A stretch of 64,000 bases of DNA from Amycolatopsis tolypomycina (GTDB lineage: Bacteria > Actinomycetota > Actinomycetes > Mycobacteriales > Pseudonocardiaceae), in contig NZ_FNSO01000004.1 in NCBI RefSeq assembly GCF_900105945.1, forward strand, positions 3,224,001 to 3,288,000, written 5' to 3'. A model generated the notes under the pieces. The model searched no databases. It saw nothing but the letters and a program-made list of their open reading frames with translations, and had not been told where the DNA came from. Shown in pieces: positions 18,319-27,653 of this stretch (positions within the stretch are counted from its first letter, which is position 1; the number at the start of each line of letters is the position of its first letter). The position numbers and the translations under genes are program-made.

Positions 18319-19173
18319 ATGGACAACACCAGGGGCATCTCGGGTCCCGCCCTGCCTGCGGCGTACTTCTCCTCGGCGACGTCGTCGTTTTCGGACTTCC
18401 TGCGCGTGCAGGCGCCGGAGCTGCTGCCCGAGCGGCGCGTGGCGCCGGGCGCGGCCGAGCTGGGCATCCCGCACGGGACGACGATCGTCGCGTGCACGTT
18501 CGCCGGCGGTGTGCTGATCGCGGGTGACCGGCGGGCGACGTCGGGGAACCTGATCGCGAGCCGCGACATCGAGAAGGTGCACGTCACCGACGAGTACTCG
18601 GCGGTCGGCATCGCGGGCACGGCGGGGCTGGCCGTGGAGATGGTGCGGCTGTACGCGGTCGAGCTGGCGCACTACGAGAAGATCGAGGGTGTTTCGCTGT
18701 CGCTGGACGGCAAGACGAACAAGCTGGCCGGCATGGTCAAGGCCAACCTCGAGATGGCGATGGCCGGGCTGGCGGCGATCCCGTTGTTCGTGGGCTACGA
18801 CCTGGAGGCCGAGGACGCCAAGCACGCCGGCCGGATCGTGTCGTACGACGCCGCGGGCGGCCGCTACGAGGAGCACGGCGGCTACTCGAGCATCGGCTCG
18901 GGCTCCCTGTTCGCGAAGTCGGCGCTGAAGAAGCTGCACGACCCGGACGCCGACGTCGAGGGCGCGGTGCGGGTCGCGGTCGAGGCCCTGTACGACGCGG
19001 CGGACGACGACACGGCCTCGGGTGGCCCGGACCTGGTGCGCCGGATCTTCCCGAGCGTGGTGACGATCACGGCGGAGCGCGGCGCGGTCCAGCTGTCGGA
19101 GTCGGAGACCGCGGCGGTGGCCGAGGCCGTGGTGGCGGGCCGGATCGAGCGCCAGCAGCGCCGGCTGTCCTGA
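18319..19173 (+). CDS. prcB: Proteasome subunit beta PrcB
   Basis: The 284-residue catalytic subunit precursor of the 20S proteasome. A propeptide of about 53 residues is removed autocatalytically before Thr54 in [10 protein letters not shown], which becomes the N-terminal nucleophile. Supporting active-site residues appear as GDRRAT (Asp) and IEKVH (Lys), and the SGGPD segment near the end carries conserved residues. Fourteen copies form the two inner rings. No clear Shine-Dalgarno precedes ATG 18319. It is followed by prcA after 54 nt. Confidence 0.96.
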   Translation: MDNTRGISGPALPAAYFSSATSSFSDFLRVQAPELLPERRVAPGAAELGIPHGTTIVACTFAGGVLIAGDRRATSGNLIASRDIEKVHVTDEYSAVGIAGTAGLAVEMVRLYAVELAHYEKIEGVSLSLDGKTNKLAGMVKANLEMAMAGLAAIPLFVGYDLEAEDAKHAGRIVSYDAAGGRYEEHGGYSSIGSGSLFAKSALKKLHDPDADVEGAVRVAVEALYDAADDDTASGGPDLVRRIFPSVVTITAERGAVQLSESETAAVAEAVVAGRIERQQRRLS

Positions 19174-19227
19174 CGCGGGGCTGGGACCAGTGAACGTAGG
19201 AACACCGAAAGACCTGGAGCGCACACC

Positions 19228-20022
19228 GTGACGATGCCGTTGTATGCCTCTCCCGAGCAGCTGATGCGGGAGCGTTCCGAGCTGGCGCGCAAGGGCATCG
19301 CGCGCGGCCGGAGCGTGGTGGTGCTGAAGTACTCGGGTGGCGTGCTGTTCGTGGCGGAGAACCCGTCGGCGACGTTGCACAAGGTTTCCGAGATCTACGA
19401 CCGCATCGGTTTCGCCGCGGTCGGGCGCTACAGCGAGTTCGAGAACCTGCGCGTGGCGGGCATCCGCCACGCGGACCTCAAGGGCTACCAGTACGACAGG
19501 CGTGACGTGAGCGCCCGCGCGCTGGCGAACGCGTACGCGGCGACGCTGGGCAGCATCTTCACCGAGCAGCTGAAGCCGTTCGAGGTGGAGGTGTGCGTCG
19601 CGGAGGTCGGCGCGAGCTCGGCGGAGGACCAGCTGTACCGCCTGACGTACGACGGTTCGATCTTCGACGAGCCGCAGTACGTGGTGATGGGCGGCCAGAA
19701 CGAGAAGATCGCGGCCAAGCTGAAGGAGACGTTCGAGGACGGCCTGGACCTCCAGGCGGCCCTGGGCGTGGCGGTGGCGGCCCTGAGGGCACCGAGCCAG
19801 CCGGCCCCGGCCACGTCATCGGGCTCGTCGTCGTCCTCGTCGGCGAGCGCGTCCTCGAACGGCAACGGCGACGCGGACCCGATCAAGCTGGAGGTGGCGG
19901 TCCTGGACCGCGACCGCCCCCGCCGAGCATTCCGCAGGCTGACGGGAGCAGCACTGGACACCCTGCTGCCGGTCCCGGACCCCCAGGGCGAGGAGCCCGA
20001 GAGCAAGCCGGAAGCGGAGTAG
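19228..20022 (+). CDS. prcA: Proteasome subunit alpha PrcA
   Basis: The 264-residue outer-ring subunit. The N-terminal [21 protein letters not shown] is the gate and assembly segment; [20 protein letters not shown] starts the proteasome fold. The C-terminal 70 residues are Ser/Ala-rich and low-complexity, a variable tail in this family. The pocket between alpha subunits receives the C-terminal QYL of Arc. GTG 19228 has CTGGAG nine bases upstream. A strong hairpin follows at 20033-20073. Confidence 0.96.
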   Translation: MTMPLYASPEQLMRERSELARKGIARGRSVVVLKYSGGVLFVAENPSATLHKVSEIYDRIGFAAVGRYSEFENLRVAGIRHADLKGYQYDRRDVSARALANAYAATLGSIFTEQLKPFEVEVCVAEVGASSAEDQLYRLTYDGSIFDEPQYVVMGGQNEKIAAKLKETFEDGLDLQAALGVAVAALRAPSQPAPATSSGSSSSSSASASSNGNGDADPIKLEVAVLDRDRPRRAFRRLTGAALDTLLPVPDPQGEEPESKPEAE

Positions 20023-20032
20023 AAAGCAGAAC

Positions 20033-20073
20033 AGAAGCGGGGCGCGGCCAACACAAGGCCACGCCCCGCTTCT
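20033..20073. terminator. Terminator hairpin after prcA
   Basis: Seventeen-base arms (20033-20049 and 20057-20073, one mismatch) with a 7-nt loop lie between prcA and the convergent esterase gene. A bidirectional terminator closing the pup-prcB-prcA unit is likely. Confidence 0.8.
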
Positions 20074-20105
20074 GCGTGCGGGAACCACACCCCGGCAGAA
20101 CTGAC

Positions 20106-21317
20106 TCAGGAAGCCGCGGGAGGCGTCCGGAACGTCTGATCGGCAAAGGCCAGCAGATACGGCAGAGTCGCCCGCGCGGTGTGCCAGGTGTGGTTGAACC
20201 CCCGCTCGGCATGCACGACAGCCTCCTGCCCCCGAGCATGCAGCGCATCCGCGATCCGCCGGGCCGTCGCGACGTCGGTCGGCGCCCCGGTCCCCACCGT
20301 CAGCATCACCGAGATCGGCGCCGCGAACTTCATCGTCGGCAGGTACCGCCGCGGCGTGTTGGCCGCGATGGCCGCCTGGTTGCCGTCGAGGATCCCGACC
20401 GAGTCGTTGAGGTCGTCGTACGGGAGGGCGATCAGCAGCGTGGCGAACTCGTCGACGTGGTGCAGCCCGATGTTGAGCGCCCCGAAACCCCCGCCCGACA
20501 TGCCGCCCAGCGCCCGGTGGGTGCGGTCGGCCAGGGTCCGGTACCGCTGGTCGATCGCCGGCACCACGGTCCCGGCCAGGTAGCTCTCCAGCTGCGGGCC
20601 GCCGGGCACGTTCAGGCACTCCCAGTCCGTGCTCGGGTTGCCGGCGGTCATGTCGACGCTGACCACGATCATCGGCGCGATCACGTTCGCCTGCTGCAGC
20701 GCGAGCAGCGACCCCGGCGCGTCGCCGGAGGTGAGCCAGTCCCGGGGACCGCCGAAGGGGTAGCCGTGGATGAGGTAGACGACCGGGTAGCGGCGGCCCG
20801 GGTCGGTGTCGTACCCGGGCGGCAGGATGACGTAGTTGCTCCCCGGCGGAATCCCGTGGGCCGGGTCGGCGAGGGTGACGACGTCGATCCGCTGCCCGGC
20901 GGTGACCGTGCCGAGATGCGCAGCGGACGGCGAGGAGGCCGAGGAAGACGACGGCTCCGGCGCCTCCTTGCCGTCGTCGAGCAGGCGGCCGGCGAAGTTG
21001 ACGACGCCGGGGCCGCGCTGCAGGAGGCGGGCCAGGTCGTCGGAGGTGCGGACGTACCCGACGTAGCTGTTCAGCGCGGTGACCGCCGCCAGCAGCAGGA
21101 GCACGCCGAACGCCGTGAAGCCCCAGCGCCGGACGCGGCGGCGGTACCACAGCGCGACCACGAAGGCCAGGACGGCGACGGCGGCCGAGCCGAACCCGAG
21201 CCAGATCAGCGGTGACTCGAGCGGGCCCAGGTCGCGGGCGCGCGCGGTGACGTCACCCGGCAGCACCGGGTCGGTCGCAGCCCGGTGGATGACGCTCGCC
21301 AGGCCGTGCCCGTCCAT
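20106..21317 (-). CDS. Membrane-anchored alpha/beta-hydrolase esterase (esterase D/antigen 85-like)
   Basis: A 403-residue protein. Two or three N-terminal membrane segments (within residues 33-110) anchor an extracytoplasmic alpha/beta-hydrolase. The oxyanion region is YLIHGYPFGGPRDW, the nucleophile is the Ser in GGMSGGGFGALN, and the catalytic His is probably in GFNHTWHTAR. This resembles esterase D and mycolyl-transferase-type folds with an appended membrane part. Possible roles are trimming or transfer of cell-envelope esters, but the substrate is unknown. ATG 21317 begins the membrane segment; the open frame extends further without support. Confidence 0.78.
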   Translation of the reverse strand: MDGHGLASVIHRAATDPVLPGDVTARARDLGPLESPLIWLGFGSAAVAVLAFVVALWYRRRVRRWGFTAFGVLLLLAAVTALNSYVGYVRTSDDLARLLQRGPGVVNFAGRLLDDGKEAPEPSSSSASSPSAAHLGTVTAGQRIDVVTLADPAHGIPPGSNYVILPPGYDTDPGRRYPVVYLIHGYPFGGPRDWLTSGDAPGSLLALQQANVIAPMIVVSVDMTAGNPSTDWECLNVPGGPQLESYLAGTVVPAIDQRYRTLADRTHRALGGMSGGGFGALNIGLHHVDEFATLLIALPYDDLNDSVGILDGNQAAIAANTPRRYLPTMKFAAPISVMLTVGTGAPTDVATARRIADALHARGQEAVVHAERGFNHTWHTARATLPYLLAFADQTFRTPPAAS

Positions 21318-21421
21318 CGAATCCCCGCTCGTCCCCTGGTGCGGGCACGAGCGCCCGCCACTCGGTCGCGAAGCTAGCCGCGGGTCGCTGTGGGTTCGTT
21401 GAGAGAAGGTAAAGCAACCTT

Positions 21422-22903
21422 TTACGGACGGTAGATCGTGAGGGCGCTGGGCCGCGACCGGAAGCGGAACCGGTTGCCGAGCGGGCCGACCTCGCCGTCG
21501 GTGGCGACGCGGCGGTTGCCGTCGAGCAGCTCGACCTCCAGCTCGGGCAGGTCGAGCTCCTGGTAGACGTGGCTGGCGGCGAGGCTGCGGGTGATCATCG
21601 CGAGCAGGAACCGGGCCCGCGAATAGGGCAGGTCGGCCCGCAGGTAGCGGATGTCGAGCAGGCCGGTGTCCAGTGCGGGCCGCCGGCTCGGGGCGAACCC
21701 CTTCGGCGCGTACGTGCCGTTGCCGACGAACAGCAGCCAGACCTGGGTGCGCTTGCCGTTGAGCCGGACGGTCAGCGGCTTGGCGTTCCGCAGCGTCCTG
21801 GCCAGCGCGATCGCCGCCGACGGCCACTTCGGGTGCTTTTCCTGCAGCTTCTCGCGCAGCCGCACCATCTCGGGGTAGCCGCCGAGGCTGGCGGTGTTGA
21901 CGAACCAGCGGTGGTCCGCGCCGCCGGGGCCGTCGATCCGGACCTCGCCCAGGTCGATGCCGACGGCGTTGCCGACCTCGGTCGCCGCGTCGGCGTCGGG
22001 CATGGCACGCACGCCGACGTCGCGGGCGAAGTGGTTGAGCGTGCCCGCCGGGATCAGGGCGAGCGGCAGGTCGTGCTCGGCGGCGATGGAGGCCACCGCG
22101 GCGACCGTGCCGTCCCCGCCCGCGACGCCCAGGGCGCGGACCGTGCCGCGGGCGTCGATCTCGGCCTCGAGCTGGGCGCGGAGGTCCTGCTTGGGGTCCG
22201 GGTAGATCAGCGCCGCCTTGGGCCAGGCGAAGCGGACGTCGTCGGTCGGGTCGTGGGTCGCCACGCCGGAGCTGGGGTTGACGACGACGAGCATGTCCTC
22301 GCCGTCGACCATCTCGGGCGCGTCGGCGTCGTGGGCCGTGCGGGCCGGGACGTCGTCGTGCAGCGGCCACCAGTGCCGGGTGGCCAGGCCGACGCCGACA
22401 CCGATGCTCAGCCCGACGCCGACGTCGGAGGGCCAGTGCACGCCGGTGTGGACCCGCGAGTAGGCCACGGCCAGCGCCAGCGGGGCGACGGCGAGCCCGG
22501 CGCGGGGCGACTCCATCGCCACGGCCGTGGCGAAGGCTGCCGCGGACGCCGAGTGCCCGGAGGGGAACGACGAGGACGTGGGCCGTTTCCGCAGGCGGCG
22601 GTGCATGGGCACCTCCTCCTCGGCGGGGCGGCGGCGGGGGAACAGCGGCTTGCCGACGAGGTTCGCGGCGGCGCTGGCCCCGGCGATCGCGACGACCCCG
22701 CGCAGCGCGGCGCGGCGGGTCTCGCCCTGGCGGGTGGCCAGCAGCGCGGCGACGCCCCACCACAGCCGGGACTTGTTCGCCGACCTCGACAGCGCCATCA
22801 GCGCGTCGTCGGCCCGGGAGGCGGGCAGCGAGGCGCTGCGCCGCATCAGGGCGCGGTCGGTCCGGCCGACCCGCCGGAAGGCCCGGATGAGCTGGTGTGA
22901 CAA
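21422..22903 (-). CDS. Fusion of PAP2 phosphatase and diacylglycerol kinase-like domains
   Basis: A 493-residue two-domain protein. Residues 70-185 form a PAP2 phosphatase with [20 protein letters not shown] and [13 protein letters not shown], which are the three conserved phosphatase blocks. From about residue 205 there is a lipid-kinase catalytic domain: [24 protein letters not shown] and [15 protein letters not shown]. The two activities act in opposite directions on lipid phosphates. Such fusions occur in actinobacteria, but the lipid is not established. The start is GTG or ATG near 22903; it is divergent from pafA across 143 nt. Confidence 0.85.
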   Translation of the reverse strand: MSHQLIRAFRRVGRTDRALMRRSASLPASRADDALMALSRSANKSRLWWGVAALLATRQGETRRAALRGVVAIAGASAAANLVGKPLFPRRRPAEEEVPMHRRLRKRPTSSSFPSGHSASAAAFATAVAMESPRAGLAVAPLALAVAYSRVHTGVHWPSDVGVGLSIGVGVGLATRHWWPLHDDVPARTAHDADAPEMVDGEDMLVVVNPSSGVATHDPTDDVRFAWPKAALIYPDPKQDLRAQLEAEIDARGTVRALGVAGGDGTVAAVASIAAEHDLPLALIPAGTLNHFARDVGVRAMPDADAATEVGNAVGIDLGEVRIDGPGGADHRWFVNTASLGGYPEMVRLREKLQEKHPKWPSAAIALARTLRNAKPLTVRLNGKRTQVWLLFVGNGTYAPKGFAPSRRPALDTGLLDIRYLRADLPYSRARFLLAMITRSLAASHVYQELDLPELEVELLDGNRRVATDGEVGPLGNRFRFRSRPSALTIYRP

Positions 22904-23034
22904 GAGGTCCGCCTTCCGCGTGCCGTCAAGAGCCGTGCTCCAATCGTGCCGTATTCAGGGTGAATTCACCGTCTGTGGCGTACTGGGGGCGTGTCGACGC
23001 CCGAACGGCGCACCGTTGGCGGGGGTCCAGCGCC

Positions 23035-23040
23035 TACTCT
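23035..23040 (+). promoter_or_regulatory. -10 hexamer TACTCT, leaderless start of pafA
   Basis: TACTCT is followed by six bases (GGTGGA) and ATG 23047. The GGTGGA could act as a very short ribosome site only if transcription starts earlier. Confidence 0.5.
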
Positions 23041-23046
23041 GGTGGA

Positions 23047-24405
23047 ATGCAGCGGCGGATCTTTGGCATCGAGACCGAGTTCGGGGTCACGTGCACCTTC
23101 CACGGACAGCGCAGGCTCTCGCCCGACGAGGTGGCGCGGTACCTGTTCAGGCGGGTCGTGTCGTGGGGACGCTCCTCCAACGTGTTCCTGTCGAACGGCT
23201 CGCGGCTCTACCTCGACGTCGGCTCGCACCCCGAGTACGCGACGGCCGAGTGCGACGACCTGGTCCAGCTGGTCACGCACGACAAGGCCGGTGAGCGGAT
23301 CCTCGAGGACCTGCTGGTCGACGCCGAACGGCGGCTCGCCGACGAGGGCATCGGCGGCGACATCTTCCTGTTCAAGAACAACACCGACTCCGCGGGCAAC
23401 TCCTACGGCTGCCACGAGAACTACCTGGTGACGCGCGCGGGCGAGTTCTCCCGGATCGCGGACGTGCTCCTGCCGTTCCTGGTGACGCGCCAGCTCATCT
23501 GCGGGGCAGGCAAGGTGCTGCAGACCCCGCGCGGCGCGGTCTACTGCCTCTCCCAGCGTGCGGAACACATCTGGGAGGGCGTCTCCAGCGCCACGACCCG
23601 CTCGCGGCCGATCATCAACACGCGTGACGAGCCCCACGCCGACGCCGAGCGCTACCGGCGCCTGCACGTCATCGTGGGCGACTCGAACATGGCCGAGCCG
23701 ACGACCATGCTCAAGGTCGGCTCGGCGAACCTGGTGCTCGAGATGATCGAGGCCGGCGTCCAGTTCCGCGACTTCACCCTCGACAACCCGATCCGGGCGA
23801 TCCGCGAGATCAGCCACGACCTCACCGGCCGCCGCCAGGTGCGGCTGGCCGGCGGGCGCGAGGCCTCGGCGCTGGACATCCAGCGCGAGTACCACGCCCG
23901 GGCGCTCCAGCACATCAAGGACAACGGCACGACGGCGGCGAACGAGCGGGTCGTCGAGCTGTGGGGCCGCGCGCTGGACGCGGTCGAGCAGCAGGACTTC
24001 GGCAAGATCGACACCGAGATCGACTGGGCGATCAAGCACCGGCTGGTCGAGCGCTACCGGCACAAGCACGACCTCGACCTGTCCAGCCCGCGCATCGCCC
24101 AGCTCGACCTGGCCTACCACGACATCCGCCGCGGCCGGGGCATCTTCGACCTGCTGCAGCGCAAGGGCCTGGTCCGCCGGGTCACCGACGACGGCGAGAT
24201 CGAGGCGGCCAAGGACACCCCGCCGCAGACGACCCGGGCGAAGCTGCGCGGCGACTTCATCGCCGCCGCCCAGGCAGCGGGCCGCGACTTCACGGTCGAC
24301 TGGGTGCACCTGAAGCTCAACGACCAGGCCCAGCGCACGGTCCTGTGCAAGGACCCGTTCCGCTCGGTCGACGAGCGCGTGGAGCGCCTGATCAGCTCGC
24401 TCTAG
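23047..24405 (+). CDS. pafA: Pup-protein ligase PafA
   Basis: The 452-residue ligase that phosphorylates the C-terminal Glu of Pup with ATP and joins it to a substrate lysine. FGIETEFG (E9, E11) binds the ATP-magnesium; D57 in [12 protein letters not shown] is the predicted base; [18 protein letters not shown] and REISHD are shared with Dop. It lacks the long Dop loop after residue 37. Unusually for the tight dop-pup-prcBA array, it is separated from prcA by two minus-strand genes. The mRNA is likely leaderless. A GC-rich hairpin follows. Confidence 0.96.
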   Translation: MQRRIFGIETEFGVTCTFHGQRRLSPDEVARYLFRRVVSWGRSSNVFLSNGSRLYLDVGSHPEYATAECDDLVQLVTHDKAGERILEDLLVDAERRLADEGIGGDIFLFKNNTDSAGNSYGCHENYLVTRAGEFSRIADVLLPFLVTRQLICGAGKVLQTPRGAVYCLSQRAEHIWEGVSSATTRSRPIINTRDEPHADAERYRRLHVIVGDSNMAEPTTMLKVGSANLVLEMIEAGVQFRDFTLDNPIRAIREISHDLTGRRQVRLAGGREASALDIQREYHARALQHIKDNGTTAANERVVELWGRALDAVEQQDFGKIDTEIDWAIKHRLVERYRHKHDLDLSSPRIAQLDLAYHDIRRGRGIFDLLQRKGLVRRVTDDGEIEAAKDTPPQTTRAKLRGDFIAAAQAAGRDFTVDWVHLKLNDQAQRTVLCKDPFRSVDERVERLISSL

Positions 24406-24414
24406 CCCGGCCTG

Positions 24415-24451
24415 CCCGCCCGGCGTTTTCCTACGAAAGTCGCCGGGCGGG
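24415..24451 (+). terminator. Hairpin after pafA
   Basis: CCCGCCCGGCG (24415-24425) pairs exactly with CGCCGGGCGGG (24441-24451) around a 15-nt loop, ten bases after the pafA stop. It overlaps the promoter space of the next gene (ATG 24470). Confidence 0.7.
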
Positions 24452-24469
24452 TGCGGCAGGATCGGCCGC

Positions 24470-25492
24470 ATGCGTGTCGTGCTGCTCGTGCTCGCCCTGC
24501 TGGTCTCGATCGCGGCTCCGGCGTCGGCGGGGGAGCGTCCGCCACGGTGGGAGCTCAAGCCGACCGGCGTCACGGCCCAGTTCCGCGGCCTGTCGGCGGT
24601 CAGCGCCCGGGTGGCGTGGGTCAGCGGCACGCAGGGCACGGTCCTGCGCACCACCGACGGCGGCGCGACCTGGAAGTCCGTGGGGCCGCCCGGCACCGAG
24701 ACGCTCCAGTTCCGGGACATCGAGGCCTTCGACGCCGACCACGCCGTGATCCTCTCCATCGGGCCGGGCACCGACTCCCGCGTCTACCGGACCGACGACG
24801 GCGGCGCCCACTGGCGCCAGACGTTCCAGAACACCGACGCGGCGGCGTTCTACGACTGCCTCGCCTTCTTCGACCCGTGGCGCGGCCTGGCGATGAGCGA
24901 CCCGGTCGACGGCCGGTTCCGGGTTCAGGCCACCTTCGACGGCGGCCGCAGCTGGCGGCCGGTCCCCGACAGCGGCTTCCCGCCCGCCCTGCCCGGCGAG
25001 GCCGGGTTCGCGGCCAGCGGTCAATGCCTCACCACGGCCGGCCCGTTCGACGCCTGGCTCGCGACGGGCGGCGGCGCGACCGCCCGCGTCCTGCACTCCC
25101 GCGACGGCGGATGGCACTGGACGGCGTCGGACACGCCGTTGCCGAGCAGCCCGTCGGCGGGCGTGTTCGCCCTCGCCTTCCGCTCGCCGTCGCAGGGCAT
25201 CGCGATCGGCGGCGACTTCGCGAACCCGACGGCGCCCGGCCCGGCCGTCGCGCTCACCCGGGACCGCGGCCGCACCTGGACCACCCCGGGCCAGTACCCG
25301 GCGGGCTACCGCTCCGGGCTGGCCTGGCGCGGCGGGACGGTGCTGGCGGTCGGCCCGGGCGGCAGCGACCTCAGCCCGGACGGCGGGCGGCACTGGACGT
25401 CGTTCGACACGGGCAGCTTCGACAGCGTGGACTGCGCCGGGACCGCCTGCTGGGCCAGCGGCGCCCAGGGCCGCGTCGCCCGGCTTCGCTAG
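24470..25492 (+). CDS. Secreted BNR/YCF48-like beta-propeller protein
   Basis: A 340-residue exported protein. The signal peptide spans residues 1-20 (LLVLALLVSIAAPASA, cleavage after ASA). Repeated DGGxxW motifs (TTDGGATWKS, TDDGGAHWRQ, FDGGRSWRP, RDGGWHWTA, DGGRHWTSF) mark the blades of a propeller like those in sialidase/BNR and YCF48 proteins. No Asp-box glycosidase active site is evident, so a binding or structural role is likelier. The 3' end overlaps the convergent SDR gene by four bases. Confidence 0.83.
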   Translation: MRVVLLVLALLVSIAAPASAGERPPRWELKPTGVTAQFRGLSAVSARVAWVSGTQGTVLRTTDGGATWKSVGPPGTETLQFRDIEAFDADHAVILSIGPGTDSRVYRTDDGGAHWRQTFQNTDAAAFYDCLAFFDPWRGLAMSDPVDGRFRVQATFDGGRSWRPVPDSGFPPALPGEAGFAASGQCLTTAGPFDAWLATGGGATARVLHSRDGGWHWTASDTPLPSSPSAGVFALAFRSPSQGIAIGGDFANPTAPGPAVALTRDRGRTWTTPGQYPAGYRSGLAWRGGTVLAVGPGGSDLSPDGGRHWTSFDTGSFDSVDCAGTACWASGAQGRVARLR

Positions 25493-26187
25493 AGCACCTG
25501 GCCGGTCGGGCGGACGAGGATCTCGTTGACGTCCACCGACGGCGGCTGCTGGAGGGCGTAGAGCACCGCGCGGCCGACGTCGTCCGGCTGCAGGTTCGGC
25601 TTCTTGCGCTGCTCGTCGCTGAGGATGTCGGTGTCGGTCATTCCGGGGTTGATGAGCGTGACGCGCACGCCGGTGCCGACGGCCTCCTCGCGGATGGCGC
25701 CGGCCATCCCGGTGACGGCCCACTTGGTCACCGAGTACAGGCTCGCGTTGCGGATGTACCGGCCGGCGACGGAGCCGGTGATGAGCAGGTGGCCGGAGGT
25801 TTCCTTGAGCGCGGGCAGGGCGGCGCGGGCGGTGTAGGCCGCGCCGAGGACGTTCGTGCGGACCATGGGTTCCCATGCGGTGGGATCGGGGTCGTCGTCA
25901 CCGAAGAAGGAGGTCCCGACGCCGATCCCGGCGTTGGCGAAGGCGGCGTCGAGCCGCCCGAACTTTCCGACGGTCTCGGCGACGGCCCGCGAGATGGCCG
26001 GCCAGTCCCCGACATCGGCGGCGAGGGCGATGGCACGGTCGTCGCCGAGTTCGGCGGCCAGGGGAGCGACGGACTCGGCCCGGCGGGCCACGAGAGCGAC
26101 CTTGAACCCGGCCGCGGCGGCCAGACGCGCGGTGGCGGCGCCGAGGCCGCGGGAAGCGCCGGTGATGAGAAGAACGCGATCATCCAT
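25489..26187 (-). CDS. Short-chain dehydrogenase/reductase
   Basis: A 232-residue classical SDR. The cofactor motif is TGASRGLGAAT (residues 8-18), NAG appears in FANAGIGVG, and the catalytic triad is Ser in ITGSVAGRYI with YSVTK. It reduces or oxidises an unknown alcohol or ketone with NAD(P). It lies nine bases downstream of the oxidoreductase gene at 26197 on the same strand, implying an operon of two reductases controlled from the 27121-27211 gap. Confidence 0.88.
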   Translation of the reverse strand: MDDRVLLITGASRGLGAATARLAAAAGFKVALVARRAESVAPLAAELGDDRAIALAADVGDWPAISRAVAETVGKFGRLDAAFANAGIGVGTSFFGDDDPDPTAWEPMVRTNVLGAAYTARAALPALKETSGHLLITGSVAGRYIRNASLYSVTKWAVTGMAGAIREEAVGTGVRVTLINPGMTDTDILSDEQRKKPNLQPDDVGRAVLYALQQPPSVDVNEILVRPTGQVL

Positions 26188-26196
26188 GCGTCCAGG

Positions 26197-27120
26197 CTAG
26201 GGAGTCAGGACGAGCCGGCCACGCAGTCCGCCCGCGGCCAGCCGTTCGTGGGCGGCGGCCGCCTCGGTCAGGGGCAGGACTCCGGCGACGCGCAGGGGGA
26301 GCGTGCCGTTCTCCGCCAGCCGGGCCAGCTCGGCCAGGCGTTCGCCGTCGGCGCGGATCCAGACGTGGCGGACCCGGATACCGCGCAGGGGGATCGGGGC
26401 GGCGCCCGCGGCGAAGGCCACGAACTCGCCGCCGCCGCGGACCGCGTCGAGGGCGTCCAGGCCGAGGAGGGCGGTGTCGAGCGCGGCGTCCACGCCGCCC
26501 GGGACCGCCTCGCGCACCCGATCGGCCAGTGCCGGGCCGCGCGGGACGAACTCGTCCGCGCCGAACGCCCGGACCTGGGGTTCGTCACCTTCGGCGGCGA
26601 CGGCGACGACCCGGAGCTTCCGGGCGCGCGCAAGGGCGACGGCGTACCCGCCGACCGCGCCCGCCGCACCGGTGACCAGGACGGTTCCGGTGGTTTCGAC
26701 GAGCTCGAGCGCCTGGGCGGCGGTGAGCGCGTTCAGGGGCAGGGTGGCCGCTTCGACCGGCGGAACACCCACCGGTGCCGGCGCGACCGCCGACGCGTCC
26801 AGGACGATGTGGTCGGCGTAGGCGCCCAACGGAGTGGCGATGCGGTCGCGCAGGCCGATCACGGCATCGCCCACCCGGAACCCGCTGTCGCCGGCGTCGT
26901 CGATCGACCCGGCGACGTCCCAGCCCAGGCCGAGCACCTCCCGCGGCGGCACCACCCCCGCCGCACTCAGCATCCCGCTCCGCGTCGCGAGATCGACCGG
27001 GTTCACCGCGGCCGCCGCCACCCGGATCCGCACCTGGCCCGGTCCCGGCTCCGGGACCGGGACCTCGATCAACTCCAGCACTTCCGGCCCGCCGAACCGG
27101 CGGATCACCATCGCCCGCAT
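26197..27120 (-). CDS. Zinc-independent MDR-family NADPH:quinone-type oxidoreductase
   Basis: A 307-residue medium-chain dehydrogenase. The N-terminal GroES-like domain includes AVNPVDLATRSG; the Rossmann motif is VTGAAGAVGGYAVALARA. The Cys/His zinc ligands of alcohol dehydrogenases are absent, as in quinone oxidoreductases. ATG 27120 has an AAGGAGG ribosome site just upstream (minus strand). It is divergent from an HxlR regulator, the usual arrangement for redox-responsive quinone reductases, so the regulator probably controls it. Confidence 0.87.
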   Translation of the reverse strand: MRAMVIRRFGGPEVLELIEVPVPEPGPGQVRIRVAAAAVNPVDLATRSGMLSAAGVVPPREVLGLGWDVAGSIDDAGDSGFRVGDAVIGLRDRIATPLGAYADHIVLDASAVAPAPVGVPPVEAATLPLNALTAAQALELVETTGTVLVTGAAGAVGGYAVALARARKLRVVAVAAEGDEPQVRAFGADEFVPRGPALADRVREAVPGGVDAALDTALLGLDALDAVRGGGEFVAFAAGAAPIPLRGIRVRHVWIRADGERLAELARLAENGTLPLRVAGVLPLTEAAAAHERLAAGGLRGRLVLTP

Positions 27121-27144
27121 CCGAACCTCCTTCCCCGCGAACGT

Positions 27145-27163
27145 ATGGGGAGCTACTCTCCAT
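27145..27163. promoter_or_regulatory. Candidate HxlR operator in the divergent gap
   Basis: ATGGGGAG-cta-CTCTCCAT is an imperfect dyad (7 of 8 arm positions pair) located centrally between the oxidoreductase and HxlR genes. Dyads of this size are typical for winged-helix dimers. Assignment rests on position only. Confidence 0.4.
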
Positions 27164-27211
27164 CGGGAAGTACGCACTCGCAGGTGCCCACCCCACCAGG
27201 AGGTACGCCCG

Positions 27212-27643
27212 GTGCCCACGCGCACGGCGGAACAGCGGCGCCAAGCCGAAAAAGCCGCCTACGACGCCTACCTGGCCGCCTGTCCCACCCGGAAGCTGCT
27301 CGACGAGATCGCCGGCAAGTGGGTCAGCCTGATCCTCGTCGCGCTCGGTGACGGTCCGCTGCGCTACAGCGACCTTTCGCGGCGCATCGCCGGGGTCAGC
27401 CAGAAGATGCTCACGCAGACGCTGCGGGTGCTCGAACGGGACGGTCTCGTCCGCCGCGAGGTGACCCCGGCGGTGCCCGTTCGCGTCGACTATTCCCTTA
27501 CGCCGCTGGGGGAATCGCTGCGGGCGCTGATGGCCGGGTTCAAGGACTGGGCCGAGACCAACTTCGAAGCCGTCGACGCCGCGCGCGCCGACTACGACGC
27601 GCGCACCCCGGACCTCACGATCGGGCCGGGCGGCGCGGGCTAG
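27212..27643 (+). CDS. HxlR-family transcriptional regulator
   Basis: A 143-residue winged-helix protein. CPTRKLLDEIAGKWVSLIL starts the family domain with its conserved Cys, here Cys24, which serves as a redox or electrophile sensor in relatives such as YodB and HypR. RRIAGVSQKMLTQTLRVLERDGLV is the recognition region. GTG 27212 has CAGGAGGT eight bases upstream. It is divergent from the quinone-type reductase, and thiol-stress control of the two reductases is a reasonable inference. Confidence 0.87.
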   Translation: MPTRTAEQRRQAEKAAYDAYLAACPTRKLLDEIAGKWVSLILVALGDGPLRYSDLSRRIAGVSQKMLTQTLRVLERDGLVRREVTPAVPVRVDYSLTPLGESLRALMAGFKDWAETNFEAVDAARADYDARTPDLTIGPGGAG

Positions 27644-27646
27644 GCT
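27641..27646 (+). promoter_or_regulatory. -10 hexamer TAGGCT, leaderless start of pafB
   Basis: TAGGCT overlaps the stop of the HxlR gene and ends seven bases before GTG 27654. No ribosome-binding site is present. Confidence 0.45.
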
Positions 27647-27653
27647 CTACCGG

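Noticed and set aside
23047..24405. Second dop-like gene
   Set aside because: Lacks the Dop-specific loop after residue 37 and has PafA features, so it is pafA.
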